From contig JASJCM010000003.1 of NCBI GenBank assembly GCA_030065985.1, positions 1 through 64,000 of the forward strand: a DNA stretch of 64,000 bases, read 5' to 3'. Origin of the DNA: Woeseiaceae bacterium. Lineage in GTDB: Bacteria > Pseudomonadota > Gammaproteobacteria > Steroidobacterales > Woeseiaceae. The notes under the pieces were generated by a model, which saw only the letters and a list, made by a program, of their open reading frames with translations, made no database searches and was not told the DNA's origin. Below, piece by piece: positions 17,570 to 28,371 of this stretch (its first letter is position 1; each line of letters starts with the position of its first letter). Made by a program: the position numbers and the translations under genes.

Positions 17570-18055
17570 ATGATCACCATCAAGACCAACCACGGCGACA
17601 TCATGGTCGAGCTGTTCGACGAGAAGGCTCCGATCACTTGCGAGAACTTTCGTCAATACGTTACGGACGGCCACTTTGCCGGCACGATTTTTCATCGTGT
17701 CATTCCGAACTTCATGATCCAGGGCGGCGGTTTCGACGCGGACATGCACCAGAAGCCGACACGGGATCCGATCAAGAACGAAGCTGACAACGGCGTTTCG
17801 AACAAGCGCGGCACGCTGGCCATGGCGCGCACCATGGTTGTCGACAGCGCGACGGCGCAGTTCTTCATCAACCTCAAGGACAACGATTTCCTCGACAATG
17901 GCACGCGTGACTTTGGTTACGCCGTATTCGGCGAGGTGTCCGATGGCATGGACGTTGTCGACGCAATCGCCGGCGTGCAGACCGGCAACCTCGGCGGCCA
18001 CCAGGATGTGCCGGTTGAAGCTGTCGAAATCATCGCAGTCACGATCGACGAATGA
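17570..18055 (+). CDS. ppiB: Cyclophilin-type peptidyl-prolyl cis-trans isomerase
   Basis: A 161-residue cytoplasmic cyclophilin (no signal peptide). Catalytic elements are [13 protein letters not shown] (with the active arginine), [24 protein letters not shown] and [19 protein letters not shown], matching the E. coli PpiB type. It accelerates prolyl isomerisation in folding proteins. The stop overlaps the start of moeB in an ATGA, so the two are translationally coupled; the operon prmC-ppiB-moeB is compact. Confidence 0.93.
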   Translation: MITIKTNHGDIMVELFDEKAPITCENFRQYVTDGHFAGTIFHRVIPNFMIQGGGFDADMHQKPTRDPIKNEADNGVSNKRGTLAMARTMVVDSATAQFFINLKDNDFLDNGTRDFGYAVFGEVSDGMDVVDAIAGVQTGNLGGHQDVPVEAVEIIAVTIDE

Positions 18056-18780
18056 CCCTGAGCCGCGATGCCCGTCATCTTGCCCTGCCGCAGGTAGGCA
18101 CGGATGGGCAGCGGCGCATTCGTGAGGCCAGTGCTCTGCTCATCGGCGTTGGCGGCATAGGCTGCCCGGCTGTGGCCTATCTCGCATCGAGTGGCGTGGG
18201 TCGGCTCGTCGTCTGCGACTTCGACACCGTCGACGCGACCAATCTTGGCCGCCAGGTGCTCTATACCGACAAACACATCGGCGAATACAAAGCGGATGTC
18301 GCGGCGGAACGACTGACCAAGATCAACGCCGAGGTGACAGTTACCGCCGTTAATGAGCGTCTGTCGGGAAAAGCACTTGCCAAGGCGGTCGAAGACGTCG
18401 ACGTCGTGCTCGACGCGAGCGACAACTTTGCAACCCGTTTCGAGGTCAACGACGCGTGCGTTGCGGCCTCGCTGCGGCTTGTGTCCGGCTCCGCGATTCG
18501 CCTGGAAGGACAGCTTGCTGTTTTCGGGCCGGACTATGGGTCATCACCGTGTTATCGCTGCGTTTACGACGAGCATGACGAGTCGGTCGGCGACTGCGCC
18601 GGTAGCGGTGTCCTGTCGCCGGTCCCTGGCGTGATCGGCACCATGATGGCCGTCGAGACGCTAAAATATATCGCTGGCATGGATGCCAGGCCTCTGCTGC
18701 GTCTCTACGACGCGACAGCGGTCGAATTCCGGCGACTGGAGATTAGCAAGAGGTCATCTTGCCCGACGTGCGGCGCGTAA
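18052..18780 (+). CDS. moeB: MoeB/ThiF family adenylyltransferase (E1-like)
   Basis: A 242-residue E1-like enzyme that adenylates the C-terminal glycine of MoaD or ThiS for sulfur transfer. The ATP-binding loop is [22 protein letters not shown], followed by [22 protein letters not shown]; the zinc ligands are two CxxC pairs, CYRC (about residue 176) and CPTC at the C-terminus. No rhodanese domain is fused. MoeB versus ThiF cannot be decided by sequence alone, but the prmC-moeB adjacency in Gammaproteobacteria favours MoeB. Confidence 0.85.
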   Translation: MTLSRDARHLALPQVGTDGQRRIREASALLIGVGGIGCPAVAYLASSGVGRLVVCDFDTVDATNLGRQVLYTDKHIGEYKADVAAERLTKINAEVTVTAVNERLSGKALAKAVEDVDVVLDASDNFATRFEVNDACVAASLRLVSGSAIRLEGQLAVFGPDYGSSPCYRCVYDEHDESVGDCAGSGVLSPVPGVIGTMMAVETLKYIAGMDARPLLRLYDATAVEFRRLEISKRSSCPTCGA

Positions 18781-19709
18781 CGATAAAGGGTCTTCTTCAG
18801 GCTGCGGCTGTGCTTACGGTCGCGTTCTCGCTCACAACTCTGCTGCCGATCGACCACCACGCGCTGCAACTCTTTACGCATTTTCGCCTCCAGTACCTGG
18901 CCGTCTCGTTGCTGTTGATGGTGGCTTTCGCCTTCCTGCGCAGTCCGGGTTACAGCGCCGCGATGATGGTCTCCGTCGTCGCCAACGCCTTGGTTGTGAC
19001 CCCCTGGTACCTGGACGGGGTTGCAGATTCCGGCGACGTGGAAATTACGCTCCTGCATGCCAATGTGCTGGCGACAAACGGCGAACACGACAAGCTGTTT
19101 GCACTGCTTGCCGATGAAGAGCCTGACCTGGTATTCCTGCAGGAGATATCACCCCAATGGGAAGCAGCGCTCTCGGCTCTGCATGCCGATTACCCGCACC
19201 GCTACGTTGAAGCTCGTGACGGCAACTTCGGCATTGCGCTGTTGTCGCGCCTGCCCCTTGCGAGTGTTGGCCACGTTGAGAGCGCACCCTTGGGCTTTCC
19301 GACATTGCACGGCGAACTTTCGGTTGGGTACAAGACTATTCGCTTTATCAGCACGCACCCGATGATCCCGCTGGGCGCGGATAACTACGCAGCGCGGAAT
19401 GAGCAGCTACACGCGGTTGTGCAACTCCCCGGTTTTTCCACCGGGCCGACAGATGATTCGATGATTCTCGTAGGCGACCTGAATATCACGATGTGGGACG
19501 TGAACTATCGTGACTTTGAGGGATCGACGGGACTTCGCAACGCCCGGCAAGGTCACGGCATCCTGCCGACCTGGCCGACGTTCATGCCGTTCGCAATGAT
19601 TCCGATCGATCATGTATTGGTATCGAACGACATTGAAATAAAACAGATCAGGACCGGTGCTCGAATCGGCTCCGATCATCTTCCGCTGGTCGTTACGTTG
19701 AGCCTGTAA
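18759..19709 (+). CDS. Membrane-anchored endonuclease/exonuclease/phosphatase family protein
   Basis: Begins with TTG at 18759, inside the end of moeB, giving 316 residues. The N-terminal third has three hydrophobic helices (LLQAAAVLTVAFSLTTLLP, FRLQYLAVSLLLMVAFAFL, YSAAMMVSVVANALVVTPWY), placing the C-terminal EEP domain in the periplasm as in YafD-type proteins. The catalytic set is visible: LLHANVLATN, DEEPDLVFLQEI (metal Glu), ILVGDLNITMWDVNY and the C-terminal IDHVLVS and GSDHLPLVVTL (His). Substrate unknown; phosphodiesterase or nuclease. Confidence 0.8.
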   Translation: MPDVRRVTIKGLLQAAAVLTVAFSLTTLLPIDHHALQLFTHFRLQYLAVSLLLMVAFAFLRSPGYSAAMMVSVVANALVVTPWYLDGVADSGDVEITLLHANVLATNGEHDKLFALLADEEPDLVFLQEISPQWEAALSALHADYPHRYVEARDGNFGIALLSRLPLASVGHVESAPLGFPTLHGELSVGYKTIRFISTHPMIPLGADNYAARNEQLHAVVQLPGFSTGPTDDSMILVGDLNITMWDVNYRDFEGSTGLRNARQGHGILPTWPTFMPFAMIPIDHVLVSNDIEIKQIRTGARIGSDHLPLVVTLSL

Positions 19710-19734
19710 CGACCAGCGGAAGTCCAACGCACAC

Positions 19735-20070
19735 TTATGCGCCTCTCTGGCGAATTCTGAAACGCTTGATTTCGTCGTCGTCGTTTATGGCGCAGTTGGT
19801 CTTGTACTCACGAATGAGCGTGTGACCGTCCTGGCCATAGACCAGCGTCTGGATGCTCATGATGTGGCCTGATACGCGACGCTTGGACGTCTCGACGTTG
19901 TGCAGCACCTTGGCGCTTTCGTTGTAGTCAGCTTGCGCGTCGACGGCGGCGACACAGGTATCAACACTGCTTTGCGGCGCTTCTTCGTCGAAGCCCGGCA
20001 AAGCCATGGCTACATTGGCAGCAAACAGGCCGATCAGGGTAAAAGCAGCTACAGTTTTCGCGTTTTTCAT
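19735..20070 (-). CDS. Small secreted protein under TetR control
   Basis: A 111-residue precursor with a signal peptide cleaved near ANVAMA-LPGF. The mature part has two cysteines (VDTCVAAV and KTNCAIND), a central SKRRVSGHIMSIQTLVY strand region and a basic C-terminus (KRFRIRQRGA); no known domain is recognised. It has a strong SD (AAGGAG, seven bases from ATG). Two palindromic sites lie within 100 bp upstream, one of them just 24 bp before the start, so its expression is almost certainly governed by the tetR gene next door. Confidence 0.7.
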   Translation of the reverse strand: MKNAKTVAAFTLIGLFAANVAMALPGFDEEAPQSSVDTCVAAVDAQADYNESAKVLHNVETSKRRVSGHIMSIQTLVYGQDGHTLIREYKTNCAINDDDEIKRFRIRQRGA

Positions 20071-20094
20071 TGTTTGTCTCCTTGGTCAACAATT

Positions 20095-20110
20095 CAGAAC
20101 GTTCGTTCTG
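20095..20110. promoter_or_regulatory. TetR operator site 1
   Basis: CAGAACG-TT-CGTTCTG is a 7-bp inverted repeat with a 2-bp centre, located 25 bp upstream of the secreted-protein start. On the minus strand it could lie between a TTGACC -35 and a weak CTGAAT -10 (17-bp spacer), the classical repressor position. The same half-site CAGAACG recurs at 20151-20157. Confidence 0.75.
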
Positions 20111-20147
20111 TTTTGGTCAAATTAAAGGCACCTCGCGATGCCAACAA

Positions 20148-20169
20148 AATCAGAACGTACGTTCTGATT
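20148..20169. promoter_or_regulatory. TetR operator site 2, perfect 22-bp palindrome
   Basis: AATCAGAACGT followed by its exact reverse complement forms a perfect 22-bp palindrome immediately 3' of the tetR stop codon and upstream of the small secreted gene. Its core is the same CAGAACG/CGTTCTG as site 1; the two centres are 56 bp apart, which would allow two dimers to bind on a similar helical face. Confidence 0.75.
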
Positions 20170-20182
20170 GTTACAAAAAAAC

Positions 20183-20779
20183 TCAGTCGACCGGCGCGCT
20201 TTTCAGCGAATTCAGCGTACTGTCGACAATGCCCTCCAGGGTCTCCCTGGGGAATCCGGTGCGTCCGAGAACCACGAGACCGAACATCGAGCTGGTCAAC
20301 AACTCACCGGCCTTATCCACGTCAACGTCCTTGTGGATCTCTCCCCGGCCCTTCGCCGAGTCGAGCCCGATCGCAAAGGCCTTCGAAATGCGCTTCATGA
20401 AACGCTGCAGTACGCCGCGCAGTTCCTCGTCCTGCGGCGCCAGCTCCATGGCGGTGTGGATGAACAAGCAGCCCCTGTTCGCCTCAGAACAACAGATATC
20501 CGCGACACGATCGTCGAAGATCTTGCGGATATGGTCGAGTGAGGCCCCGGGCTCCAGCAAGCGCAGGAAGGACTGCTTGCCCATGCCTTCTGCGTAGCGC
20601 TCGAGCGCCTGCTCGAACAGCTCGCGTTTGTTGCCGAACGTGCCGTACAGGCCGTAGCGACTAACGCCCGTCGTCTGCACGATATCCTCCATCGAGGTCT
20701 CGGAGTACCCCTTGGACGCAAACAAATCAACGACTTGCGACAGCGTCGTGGATGGATCGAATGTTCTTGCTCGGGTCAT
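20183..20779 (-). CDS. TetR/AcrR family transcriptional repressor
   Basis: A 198-residue regulator. The N-terminal HTH is LSQVVDLFASKGYSETSMEDIVQTTGVSRYGLYGTFGNKRELFEQAL (residues about 14-60), the canonical TetR DNA-binding motif; the C-terminal ligand domain includes CCSEANRGCLFIHTAMELA, whose cysteines (CC and GCL) could make it redox- or electrophile-responsive, though that is speculative. It is in the same direction as the small secreted gene and probably controls it and itself: a third CAGAA..TTCTG site lies 8-23 bp before its own start. Confidence 0.9.
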   Translation of the reverse strand: MTRARTFDPSTTLSQVVDLFASKGYSETSMEDIVQTTGVSRYGLYGTFGNKRELFEQALERYAEGMGKQSFLRLLEPGASLDHIRKIFDDRVADICCSEANRGCLFIHTAMELAPQDEELRGVLQRFMKRISKAFAIGLDSAKGRGEIHKDVDVDKAGELLTSSMFGLVVLGRTGFPRETLEGIVDSTLNSLKSAPVD

Positions 20780-20786
20780 GGCTAAG

Positions 20787-20802
20787 CAGAATAGTCGTTC
20801 TG
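20787..20802. promoter_or_regulatory. TetR operator site 3, upstream of tetR
   Basis: CAGAA-TAGTCG-TTCTG keeps five bases of each arm of the sites found at 20095 and 20148 and lies just before the tetR ATG, suggesting autoregulation. A further CAGAACG half-site occurs at 20845-20851 with a poor second half. Confidence 0.55.
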
Positions 20803-20892
20803 GTTAGTGATGTCAACTCCATCCTGTGACGGATGTCTCGCGATCAGAACGACCGGTCCGGAAAGACCCCTGGCCGCGAGGGACGTGCAATG

Positions 20893-21021
20893 CTACTGAC
20901 GCATCGTGAAAGACGTTTCCCCACTCTCCAGTACCTCGTCTATAGCATCTCGGAATGCGTCATGAACAGCACCGCGGCCATGCTTCTCCCAAAATTCGCG
21001 TCCGCCAGGCTCATTCATCAT
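20893..21021 (-). CDS. Short unrecognised ORF or gene remnant
   Basis: The 363-bp gap between tetR and the cytochrome gene is not on the ORF track as a plausible gene, but the minus strand encodes 42 residues (MMNEPGGREFWEKHGRGAVH to SGETSFTMRQ) with a protein-like, amphipathic composition. The frame stays open for about 28 codons upstream (LHLYRSLRRDEHVIT) without a start codon, so this may be the C-terminal remnant of a longer gene. Nothing else but a TetR half-site was found in the gap. Confidence 0.25.
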   Translation of the reverse strand: MMNEPGGREFWEKHGRGAVHDAFRDAIDEVLESGETSFTMRQ

Positions 21022-21142
21022 CGTGATGACGTGTTCGTCTCGCCGTAGGCTTCGATACAGGTGAAGGTTCGTTGTTTGGCCGGTCGTGGAGGAATAGAAT
21101 CACTGTCAGACTTCGACAACAAACGACAAGTGAGGTCGAGCC

Positions 21143-22393
21143 ATGCTGACTGCTTTGAGAATCACCCTGCTCGCGGCCGTTGTCGCGCTCTTCAGTCCGG
21201 TCGTAGTCGCGGATGACTGCGTCGATTGTCATCGCGTGGAAACCCGAAACATTGTGACTGACTGGCAGATCAGCAGACATCACACAGAAGATGTCGGGTG
21301 TCGCGATTGTCACAAGGGTCGGCACAAGTCTGCTGAGGATGTCGGCAAGCTCAAAACCGTGACGGCAGAAACCTGCGCGAAGTGCCATGAGGAACGTTTC
21401 GAGCAATTCGCGAAGGGCAAACACGCGCTCGCATGGGCCGCCGTTGAGGCAATGCCAACTACGCATGCCCTGCCCATGGCCTTGTCGCATGGTATGAAGG
21501 GGTGCGGAGGCTGCCACAAGCTCGGGCTCAAGGACGAACAGGCTGTCGAGCAACTCAAGGAAGAAGGCAGCATGTTTGGCCACGCGTCATGCGACGCTTG
21601 TCATACACGCCACACTTTCTCGGTCGTCGAGGCTCAACAACCGCAGGCCTGCCAAACCTGCCACATGGGGTTCGACCACCCGCAATGGGAGATGTGGTCC
21701 TCATCCAAGCATGGAGTTCGTTACCTGTTGGCCCAAAGCGGTGTCCTACCGGACGACACGTCAGCCCCATCCTGCCAGGACTGTCATATGGTTGATGGCG
21801 ATCATGAAGTGCGGACCGCCTGGGGGTTCCTCGCCGTTCGCCTGCCTTTACCCGAAGACGAGCAGTGGGCCGCGGATCAGGTCACCATTCTCCAGGCCCT
21901 CGGTGTCCTCGATCCGGAGGGTAACCCGACCGCTCGGCTCGACGTCGTCAAGGCTGCCGATGTCGCGCGTCTGACCCAGGAGGATTTCGATCGCGAGCGC
22001 AACAAGATGATCGCCGTATGCGGCGACTGTCACTCGGACAATTTTGCAAGGGCCGAGCTGGCCAAGGCGGACGACATGATCCGCGAAGCCGACCACCTGC
22101 TTGCCGAGGCAATACGCGTCATCGCCGGGCTATACGCGGACGGCATTCTCGAGAAGCCGGAGGGATACGCCTATGCGTTCCCCGACCTGCTTTATTTCCA
22201 CGATGCGCCCACGTCCATCGAAACGCGGCTCTTCGAGATGCATCTCAAGCATCGCATGCGCGCGTTCCAGGGAGCGTTTCACGCGAACCCGGATTACGCG
22301 CTTTGGTACGGGTGGAGCGAGATGGTCCGCGACCTGCAGGACATTCGTGAAAAGGCCGAGGAATTGCGCTCTCGCGCTACGGCCGGGCATTAG
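21143..22393 (+). CDS. Octaheme c-type cytochrome, hydroxylamine oxidoreductase-like
   Basis: A 416-residue periplasmic protein with a signal peptide (to about residue 23) and exactly eight CxxCH haem sites at residues 26, 53, 78, 121, 150, 170, 211 and 293, the haem count and spacing of the HAO/octaheme family. The stretch GFDHPQWEMWSSSKHG after haem 6 is a strong HAO-family signature. The last 110 residues are helical (YAYAFPDLLYFHDAPTSIET, NPDYALWYGWSEM). In the family, members oxidise hydroxylamine or hydrazine, or work in reverse on nitrite/hydroxylamine; which applies depends on the cross-linking tyrosine to haem 4, which I cannot place without an alignment. No haoB, cytochrome c554 or quinone reductase gene is nearby. 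Confidence 0.85.
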   Translation: MLTALRITLLAAVVALFSPVVVADDCVDCHRVETRNIVTDWQISRHHTEDVGCRDCHKGRHKSAEDVGKLKTVTAETCAKCHEERFEQFAKGKHALAWAAVEAMPTTHALPMALSHGMKGCGGCHKLGLKDEQAVEQLKEEGSMFGHASCDACHTRHTFSVVEAQQPQACQTCHMGFDHPQWEMWSSSKHGVRYLLAQSGVLPDDTSAPSCQDCHMVDGDHEVRTAWGFLAVRLPLPEDEQWAADQVTILQALGVLDPEGNPTARLDVVKAADVARLTQEDFDRERNKMIAVCGDCHSDNFARAELAKADDMIREADHLLAEAIRVIAGLYADGILEKPEGYAYAFPDLLYFHDAPTSIETRLFEMHLKHRMRAFQGAFHANPDYALWYGWSEMVRDLQDIREKAEELRSRATAGH

Positions 22394-22401
22394 ATCATGT
22401 A

Positions 22402-22426
22402 GGCGGAGGCGCTCTAGGTCTCCGCC
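22402..22426. terminator. Hairpin between convergent cytochrome and PACE genes
   Basis: GGCGGAG and CTCCGCC arms flank an 11-base loop at the convergent ends of the octaheme gene and the efflux gene, overlapping the latter's stop codon. There is no clear T tract on either side, so it is a weak terminator candidate. Confidence 0.35.
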
Positions 22427-22860
22427 GGCTGCTGTATTGGAAAGACACGGTCGTAGGCGAGCGTGAAGTAGTACGTGTATATGACGACGACGGCCATCGC
22501 GATGATGTCGAAGCCGAGTGCCTGCCAGAAGCTCCATTGCATCCACCACATGATGATCGGCAGGTTTACAACGACAAGCGTGAATTCGAAACCCAGGGCG
22601 TGCACGATCCGCCAACCACGAGAGCGCTCGGTCGGAATGCGGCCGAAGCGGACATCGATGCGATCGTAGATAGAGTTGTAGATGAAGTTGACGGCCAGCG
22701 CGATCAGGCTCAGCGTGACACTGAACGCACCCATGTCGAGCAGCCCGCGCTCGAACATCACGAACATAGCGACACTGAATATCGCGACAAGCAGGCCTTC
22801 GAACATCAGCGCATAACGTAGCCGGTCGAGCCCGGTACGTATGACGATTTCAGTGGCCAT
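22414..22860 (-). CDS. PACE family efflux transporter
   Basis: A 148-residue membrane protein with two tandem bacterial-transmembrane-pair modules: RLRYALMFEGLLVAIFSVAM with NFIYNSIYDRID, then RIVHALGFEFTLVVVNLPII with YTYYFTLAYDRVF. The repeated R-x-x-H/Y-A-x-x-F-E and Y-N/F-x-x-x-D-R motifs are those of proteobacterial antimicrobial compound efflux (PACE/AceI) proteins, which are proton-coupled exporters of biocides or short diamines. The ATG overlaps the metH stop (TGATG), so it is translated as the last gene of the methionine operon, an unexpected partnership. Confidence 0.85.
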   Translation of the reverse strand: MATEIVIRTGLDRLRYALMFEGLLVAIFSVAMFVMFERGLLDMGAFSVTLSLIALAVNFIYNSIYDRIDVRFGRIPTERSRGWRIVHALGFEFTLVVVNLPIIMWWMQWSFWQALGFDIIAMAVVVIYTYYFTLAYDRVFPIQQPAET

Positions 22861-25800
22861 CAGGCCGCGTTGGCCTCGCTTGGGTCATAGCCCAGGTTCG
22901 GCGCGAGCCAGCGCTCGGCCTCGTCAACACTGATGCCCTTGCGCGTGGCATACGACTCGACCTGGTCGCGATCGATCTTGCCGACCGCAAAGTACTTCGC
23001 CTCGGGATGCGAGAAGTAGAAACCGCTGACCGCAGCCGTCGGGTACATCGCGTAGCTATCCGTCAGCTGCAATCCAATGCTGGCCTCGACATCGAGAAGC
23101 TCCCAGAGCTTGGCCTTTTCCGTATGGTCCGGACACGCCGGGTACCCGGGTGCGGGCCGAATCCCACGGTATTCCTCGGCAATCAGTTCCTCGTTTGAAA
23201 ACTGCTCGTCGGACGCATAGCCCCAGAACTCCTGGCGTGCGCGTTCGTGCATGTACTCGGCAAGCGCCTCGGCGAGCCGATCGGCAAGGGCTTTGAGAAC
23301 GATTGAGCTGTAGTCATCGTGCTCCTTCTCGAAACGCTCAACGTGTTCGTCGATTCCGATGCCCGCCGTAACGGCAAAGCCACCGATGTAGTCTGCCTGG
23401 CCGCTGCCCGAAGGTGCGACAAAGTCTGCAAGGCATGACTGCGGATGCCCCTCGGCCTTGGCGCGCTGCTGACGCAGGTGCACGAGCCGATACGCGACCT
23501 CTTGCCGATCTTCATCGGCGTAGACGAGGACATCGTCCTCCTCGTGTGCATTGGCGGGATGGAATCCAAGCACCGCTCTTGCCGTCAGCCACTTCTCATC
23601 GATAATGCGGTCGAGCATCGCCGTCGCATCGTTAAACAACGCGCTGGCCGCCTCGCCAACCACATCGTCCTCGAGGATCTGCGGGAACTTCCCATGGAAT
23701 TCCCAGGCATTGAAGAACGGCATCCAGTCGATATAGTCGCGCAGCACCGCAAGATCGATGTCATCGAAGACACGGTTGCCCAGGAAGGACGGTGCAGGCG
23801 GTGTGTATCCTGACCAGTCTATTTCCTTCTTGCGATCGCGCGCCTGCGATAACGACAGCTGCGGAGCAAGGCGCTTCTTGTTGGCGTGCTGATCGCGACG
23901 TCGTGCGTTGTCCTTGCGATTCTTTGCCACGATTTCGTCACGCGTGCCGGGCTCGACGAGCGCCTGGGCAACACCGACTGAGCGCGACGCATCCTTGACG
24001 TAGATTACGGGTCCCTCGTAACGCGGTTCGATCTTGACTGCAGTGTGCGCCGGCGACGTGGTCGCACCGCCGATCAACAGCGGCAGGTCCATGTCGAGAC
24101 GCTGCATTTCGCTCGCGACGTGCACCATTTCGTCGAGCGACGGGGTAATGAGCCCTGACAGCCCAACGATATTGGCATTCTCGCGCTTTGCCGCCTCGAG
24201 GATCTTGTCGCAGGAGACCATGACACCGAGATCAACAACCTCGAAGTTGTTGCACTGCAGGACTACGCCGACAATGTTCTTGCCAATGTCATGGACGTCA
24301 CCCTTGACCGTCGCAAGGACGATCTTGCCGTTGGAGCTGCGTTCGCCATTTTTCTCGTCCTCGATGAAGGGCACGAGATGGCCGACGGCCTTCTTCATGA
24401 CGCGCGCGGATTTCACGACCTGCGGCAAGAACATCTTGCCGGCACCAAAAAGGTCTCCGACGACGTTCATGCCGGCCATGAGCGGACCCTCGATGACCGA
24501 GAGCGGTCGGTCCACTTCGAGACGCGCTTCCTCGGTATCGTCGATGACGTACTCATCGACCCCGTTGACAAGTGCGTACTCGAGGCGCTTTTCGACCGCG
24601 AGCTCGCGCCACGACAAATCGGCACCTTTGGCGGCAGCACCGCTCTTCTGGTCCTTGTACTCTTCAGCGACTTCGAGAAGCTTCTCGGTGCTGTCGGCGG
24701 TGCGATTCAGGACAACGTCCTCGACGGCGTGGCGAAGTTGCTCCGGCAGGTCCTCGTAAATAGCGAGTTGACCCGCGTTCACGATGCCCATGTCCATACC
24801 CGCGCGAATCGCGTGGTACAGGAACACGGAGTGAATGGCCTCGCGCACGACGTTGTTGCCACGGAACGAAAACGAGACGTTGGAGACACCACCGCTCACG
24901 AGCGCGTGTGGCAACGACGCCTTGATCTCGCGCGTCGCCTCAATGAAATCGAGGCCGTAGTTTGCGTGCTCCTCGATACCGGTTGCGACGGCAAATATGT
25001 TCGGATCGAAGATGATGTCGGCAGGATCGAAGCCGACTCTGTTGACCAGCACATCGTATGATCGCTTGCAGATCTCGACCTTGCGCTCGATCGTGTCGGC
25101 CTGCCCGCTCTCGTCGAAAGCCATGATGATCACCGCAGCGCCGTAGTCGCGGCACAGCTCCGCCTGCTCGATGAAAGACGCTTCGCCTTCCTTGAGACTG
25201 ATCGAATTGACGACCGCCTTGCCCTGCACGCACTTGAGTCCGGCCTCGATGACGGACCACTTGGACGAATCAATCATGATCGGTAGCCGCGCGACGTCGG
25301 GCTCCGCGGCGATCAGGTTGAGGAATGTGACCATTGCCTTCTCGGAGTCGAGCATGCCCTCGTCCATGTTGACGTCGATGACCTGCGCGCCGTTGTCGAC
25401 CTGCTGTCTTGCGACATTAACCGCCGCCGTGTAGTCGTCGGCCTCGATCAGCCGACGGAAGATCGCGGAGCCGGTGACGTTGCAGCGTTCGCCAACATTG
25501 ACGAAAAGGTCTTCGGGCCCGATGTTGAAGGGCTCAAGACCCGACAGCCGGCACCGAACCGGCACATCCGGCACCTCGCGCGGCGCAACGCCTTCGACGA
25601 CCTCGCCAAGCGCGCGAATGTGTTCGGGCCGCGTACCACAGCAACCGCCAATGAGGTTGACGAGACCGCTGGAAGCGAATTCGCCGACGACCTCCGCCAT
25701 TTCCTCGGGTGTCTCGTCGTATTCACCAAATTCGTTCGGCAGGCCGGCGTTTGGATAGGCGCTGACGCGCGTATCGGCAACGCGTGACAGCTCGGCGATG

Positions 25801-26573
25801 TAGGGACGCAGTTCGCCGGCACCGAGCGCGCAGTTGAGCCCAATCATGAACGGCTTGATGTGGCGTACCGAATTCCAGAACGCTTCAGTCGTCTGGCCGG
25901 ACAGGGTTCGTCCGGACGCATCGGTGATCGTTCCCGAGATCATGACGGGCAACTCAGTACCGCTCGTTCGGAAGGCTCGCTTGACGCCAACGATCGCCGC
26001 TTTCGCATTCAACGTGTCGAAGATCGTCTCGATCAGAAGAATATCGACGCCGCCCTCAATTAACGCGACAGACGCTTGCTCATAGGTATCCGCGAGATCG
26101 TCGAACGTGATATTTCGAAAGCCCGGATCGTTGACGTCCGGTGATATCGATGCGGTGCGATTTGTGGGCCCCAGCGCGCCGGCGACATAGCGCGGCGTAC
26201 CGGTTTTCGTGGCAACCGCATCCGCGCATTCGCGCGCTAGCCGCGCGGCCGCGATGTTGAGCTCGGTAACCATCGACTCCATGCCGTAGTCGGCCATCGA
26301 TGGCGCATTCGAGTTAAACGTGTTGGTCTCGATGATGTCCGCGCCCGCGTCCAGGAACGCGTTGTGGATATCGCGAATGACATCCGGGCGCGTAATCGTC
26401 AACAAGTCATTGTTGCCCTTGAGGTCGCGCTCCCAGTCGGCGAAGCGCTCGCCGCGGTAGTCGTCCTCGGTTAGGCCGAAACCCTGGATCATCGTGCCCA
26501 TTGCCCCGTCGAGCAAAAGGATGCGCTCGTCGAGCGATTTGAAAAGAGTATCGAGTCGTTCGTTACGGTCCAT
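22860..26573 (-). CDS. metH: Cobalamin-dependent methionine synthase
   Basis: A full-length 1237-residue enzyme with all four modules: homocysteine domain (1-330, zinc ligands including [11 protein letters not shown]), methyltetrahydrofolate domain (about 350-620, [18 protein letters not shown] and [16 protein letters not shown]), B12 domain (about 660-900, lower ligand in [19 protein letters not shown]) and the SAM-dependent reactivation domain (about 910-1237, [15 protein letters not shown]). It transfers methyl from methyl-THF to homocysteine. Sits between metF and the PACE gene in one overlapping operon. No B12 riboswitch was recognised upstream of the operon. Confidence 0.97.
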   Translation of the reverse strand: MDRNERLDTLFKSLDERILLLDGAMGTMIQGFGLTEDDYRGERFADWERDLKGNNDLLTITRPDVIRDIHNAFLDAGADIIETNTFNSNAPSMADYGMESMVTELNIAAARLARECADAVATKTGTPRYVAGALGPTNRTASISPDVNDPGFRNITFDDLADTYEQASVALIEGGVDILLIETIFDTLNAKAAIVGVKRAFRTSGTELPVMISGTITDASGRTLSGQTTEAFWNSVRHIKPFMIGLNCALGAGELRPYIAELSRVADTRVSAYPNAGLPNEFGEYDETPEEMAEVVGEFASSGLVNLIGGCCGTRPEHIRALGEVVEGVAPREVPDVPVRCRLSGLEPFNIGPEDLFVNVGERCNVTGSAIFRRLIEADDYTAAVNVARQQVDNGAQVIDVNMDEGMLDSEKAMVTFLNLIAAEPDVARLPIMIDSSKWSVIEAGLKCVQGKAVVNSISLKEGEASFIEQAELCRDYGAAVIIMAFDESGQADTIERKVEICKRSYDVLVNRVGFDPADIIFDPNIFAVATGIEEHANYGLDFIEATREIKASLPHALVSGGVSNVSFSFRGNNVVREAIHSVFLYHAIRAGMDMGIVNAGQLAIYEDLPEQLRHAVEDVVLNRTADSTEKLLEVAEEYKDQKSGAAAKGADLSWRELAVEKRLEYALVNGVDEYVIDDTEEARLEVDRPLSVIEGPLMAGMNVVGDLFGAGKMFLPQVVKSARVMKKAVGHLVPFIEDEKNGERSSNGKIVLATVKGDVHDIGKNIVGVVLQCNNFEVVDLGVMVSCDKILEAAKRENANIVGLSGLITPSLDEMVHVASEMQRLDMDLPLLIGGATTSPAHTAVKIEPRYEGPVIYVKDASRSVGVAQALVEPGTRDEIVAKNRKDNARRRDQHANKKRLAPQLSLSQARDRKKEIDWSGYTPPAPSFLGNRVFDDIDLAVLRDYIDWMPFFNAWEFHGKFPQILEDDVVGEAASALFNDATAMLDRIIDEKWLTARAVLGFHPANAHEEDDVLVYADEDRQEVAYRLVHLRQQRAKAEGHPQSCLADFVAPSGSGQADYIGGFAVTAGIGIDEHVERFEKEHDDYSSIVLKALADRLAEALAEYMHERARQEFWGYASDEQFSNEELIAEEYRGIRPAPGYPACPDHTEKAKLWELLDVEASIGLQLTDSYAMYPTAAVSGFYFSHPEAKYFAVGKIDRDQVESYATRKGISVDEAERWLAPNLGYDPSEANAA

Positions 26574-26582
26574 GTCGATGTC

Positions 26583-28315
<1,733 letters not shown>

Positions 28316-28319
28316 TAAA

Positions 28320-28339
28320 ATATAAATATATATTTATAT
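28320..28339. promoter_or_regulatory. Perfect 20-bp AT palindrome at the met operon promoter
   Basis: ATATAAATATATATTTATAT is exactly self-complementary and consists only of A and T in a roughly 60% GC genome. It lies four bases upstream of the ArsR-methyltransferase start and in the only 56-bp gap before the operon, so it must contain or overlap the promoter. Most likely the regulator's operator. Confidence 0.7.
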
Positions 28340-28371
28340 AAATGGCCGGACAGTGTAGCACGGCGCCTCCA

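Noticed and set aside
28316-28371. Possible B12 or SAM riboswitch before the met operon
   Set aside because: Only 56 bp separate the regulator gene from its upstream neighbour, too short for either, and no B12 box was recognised.
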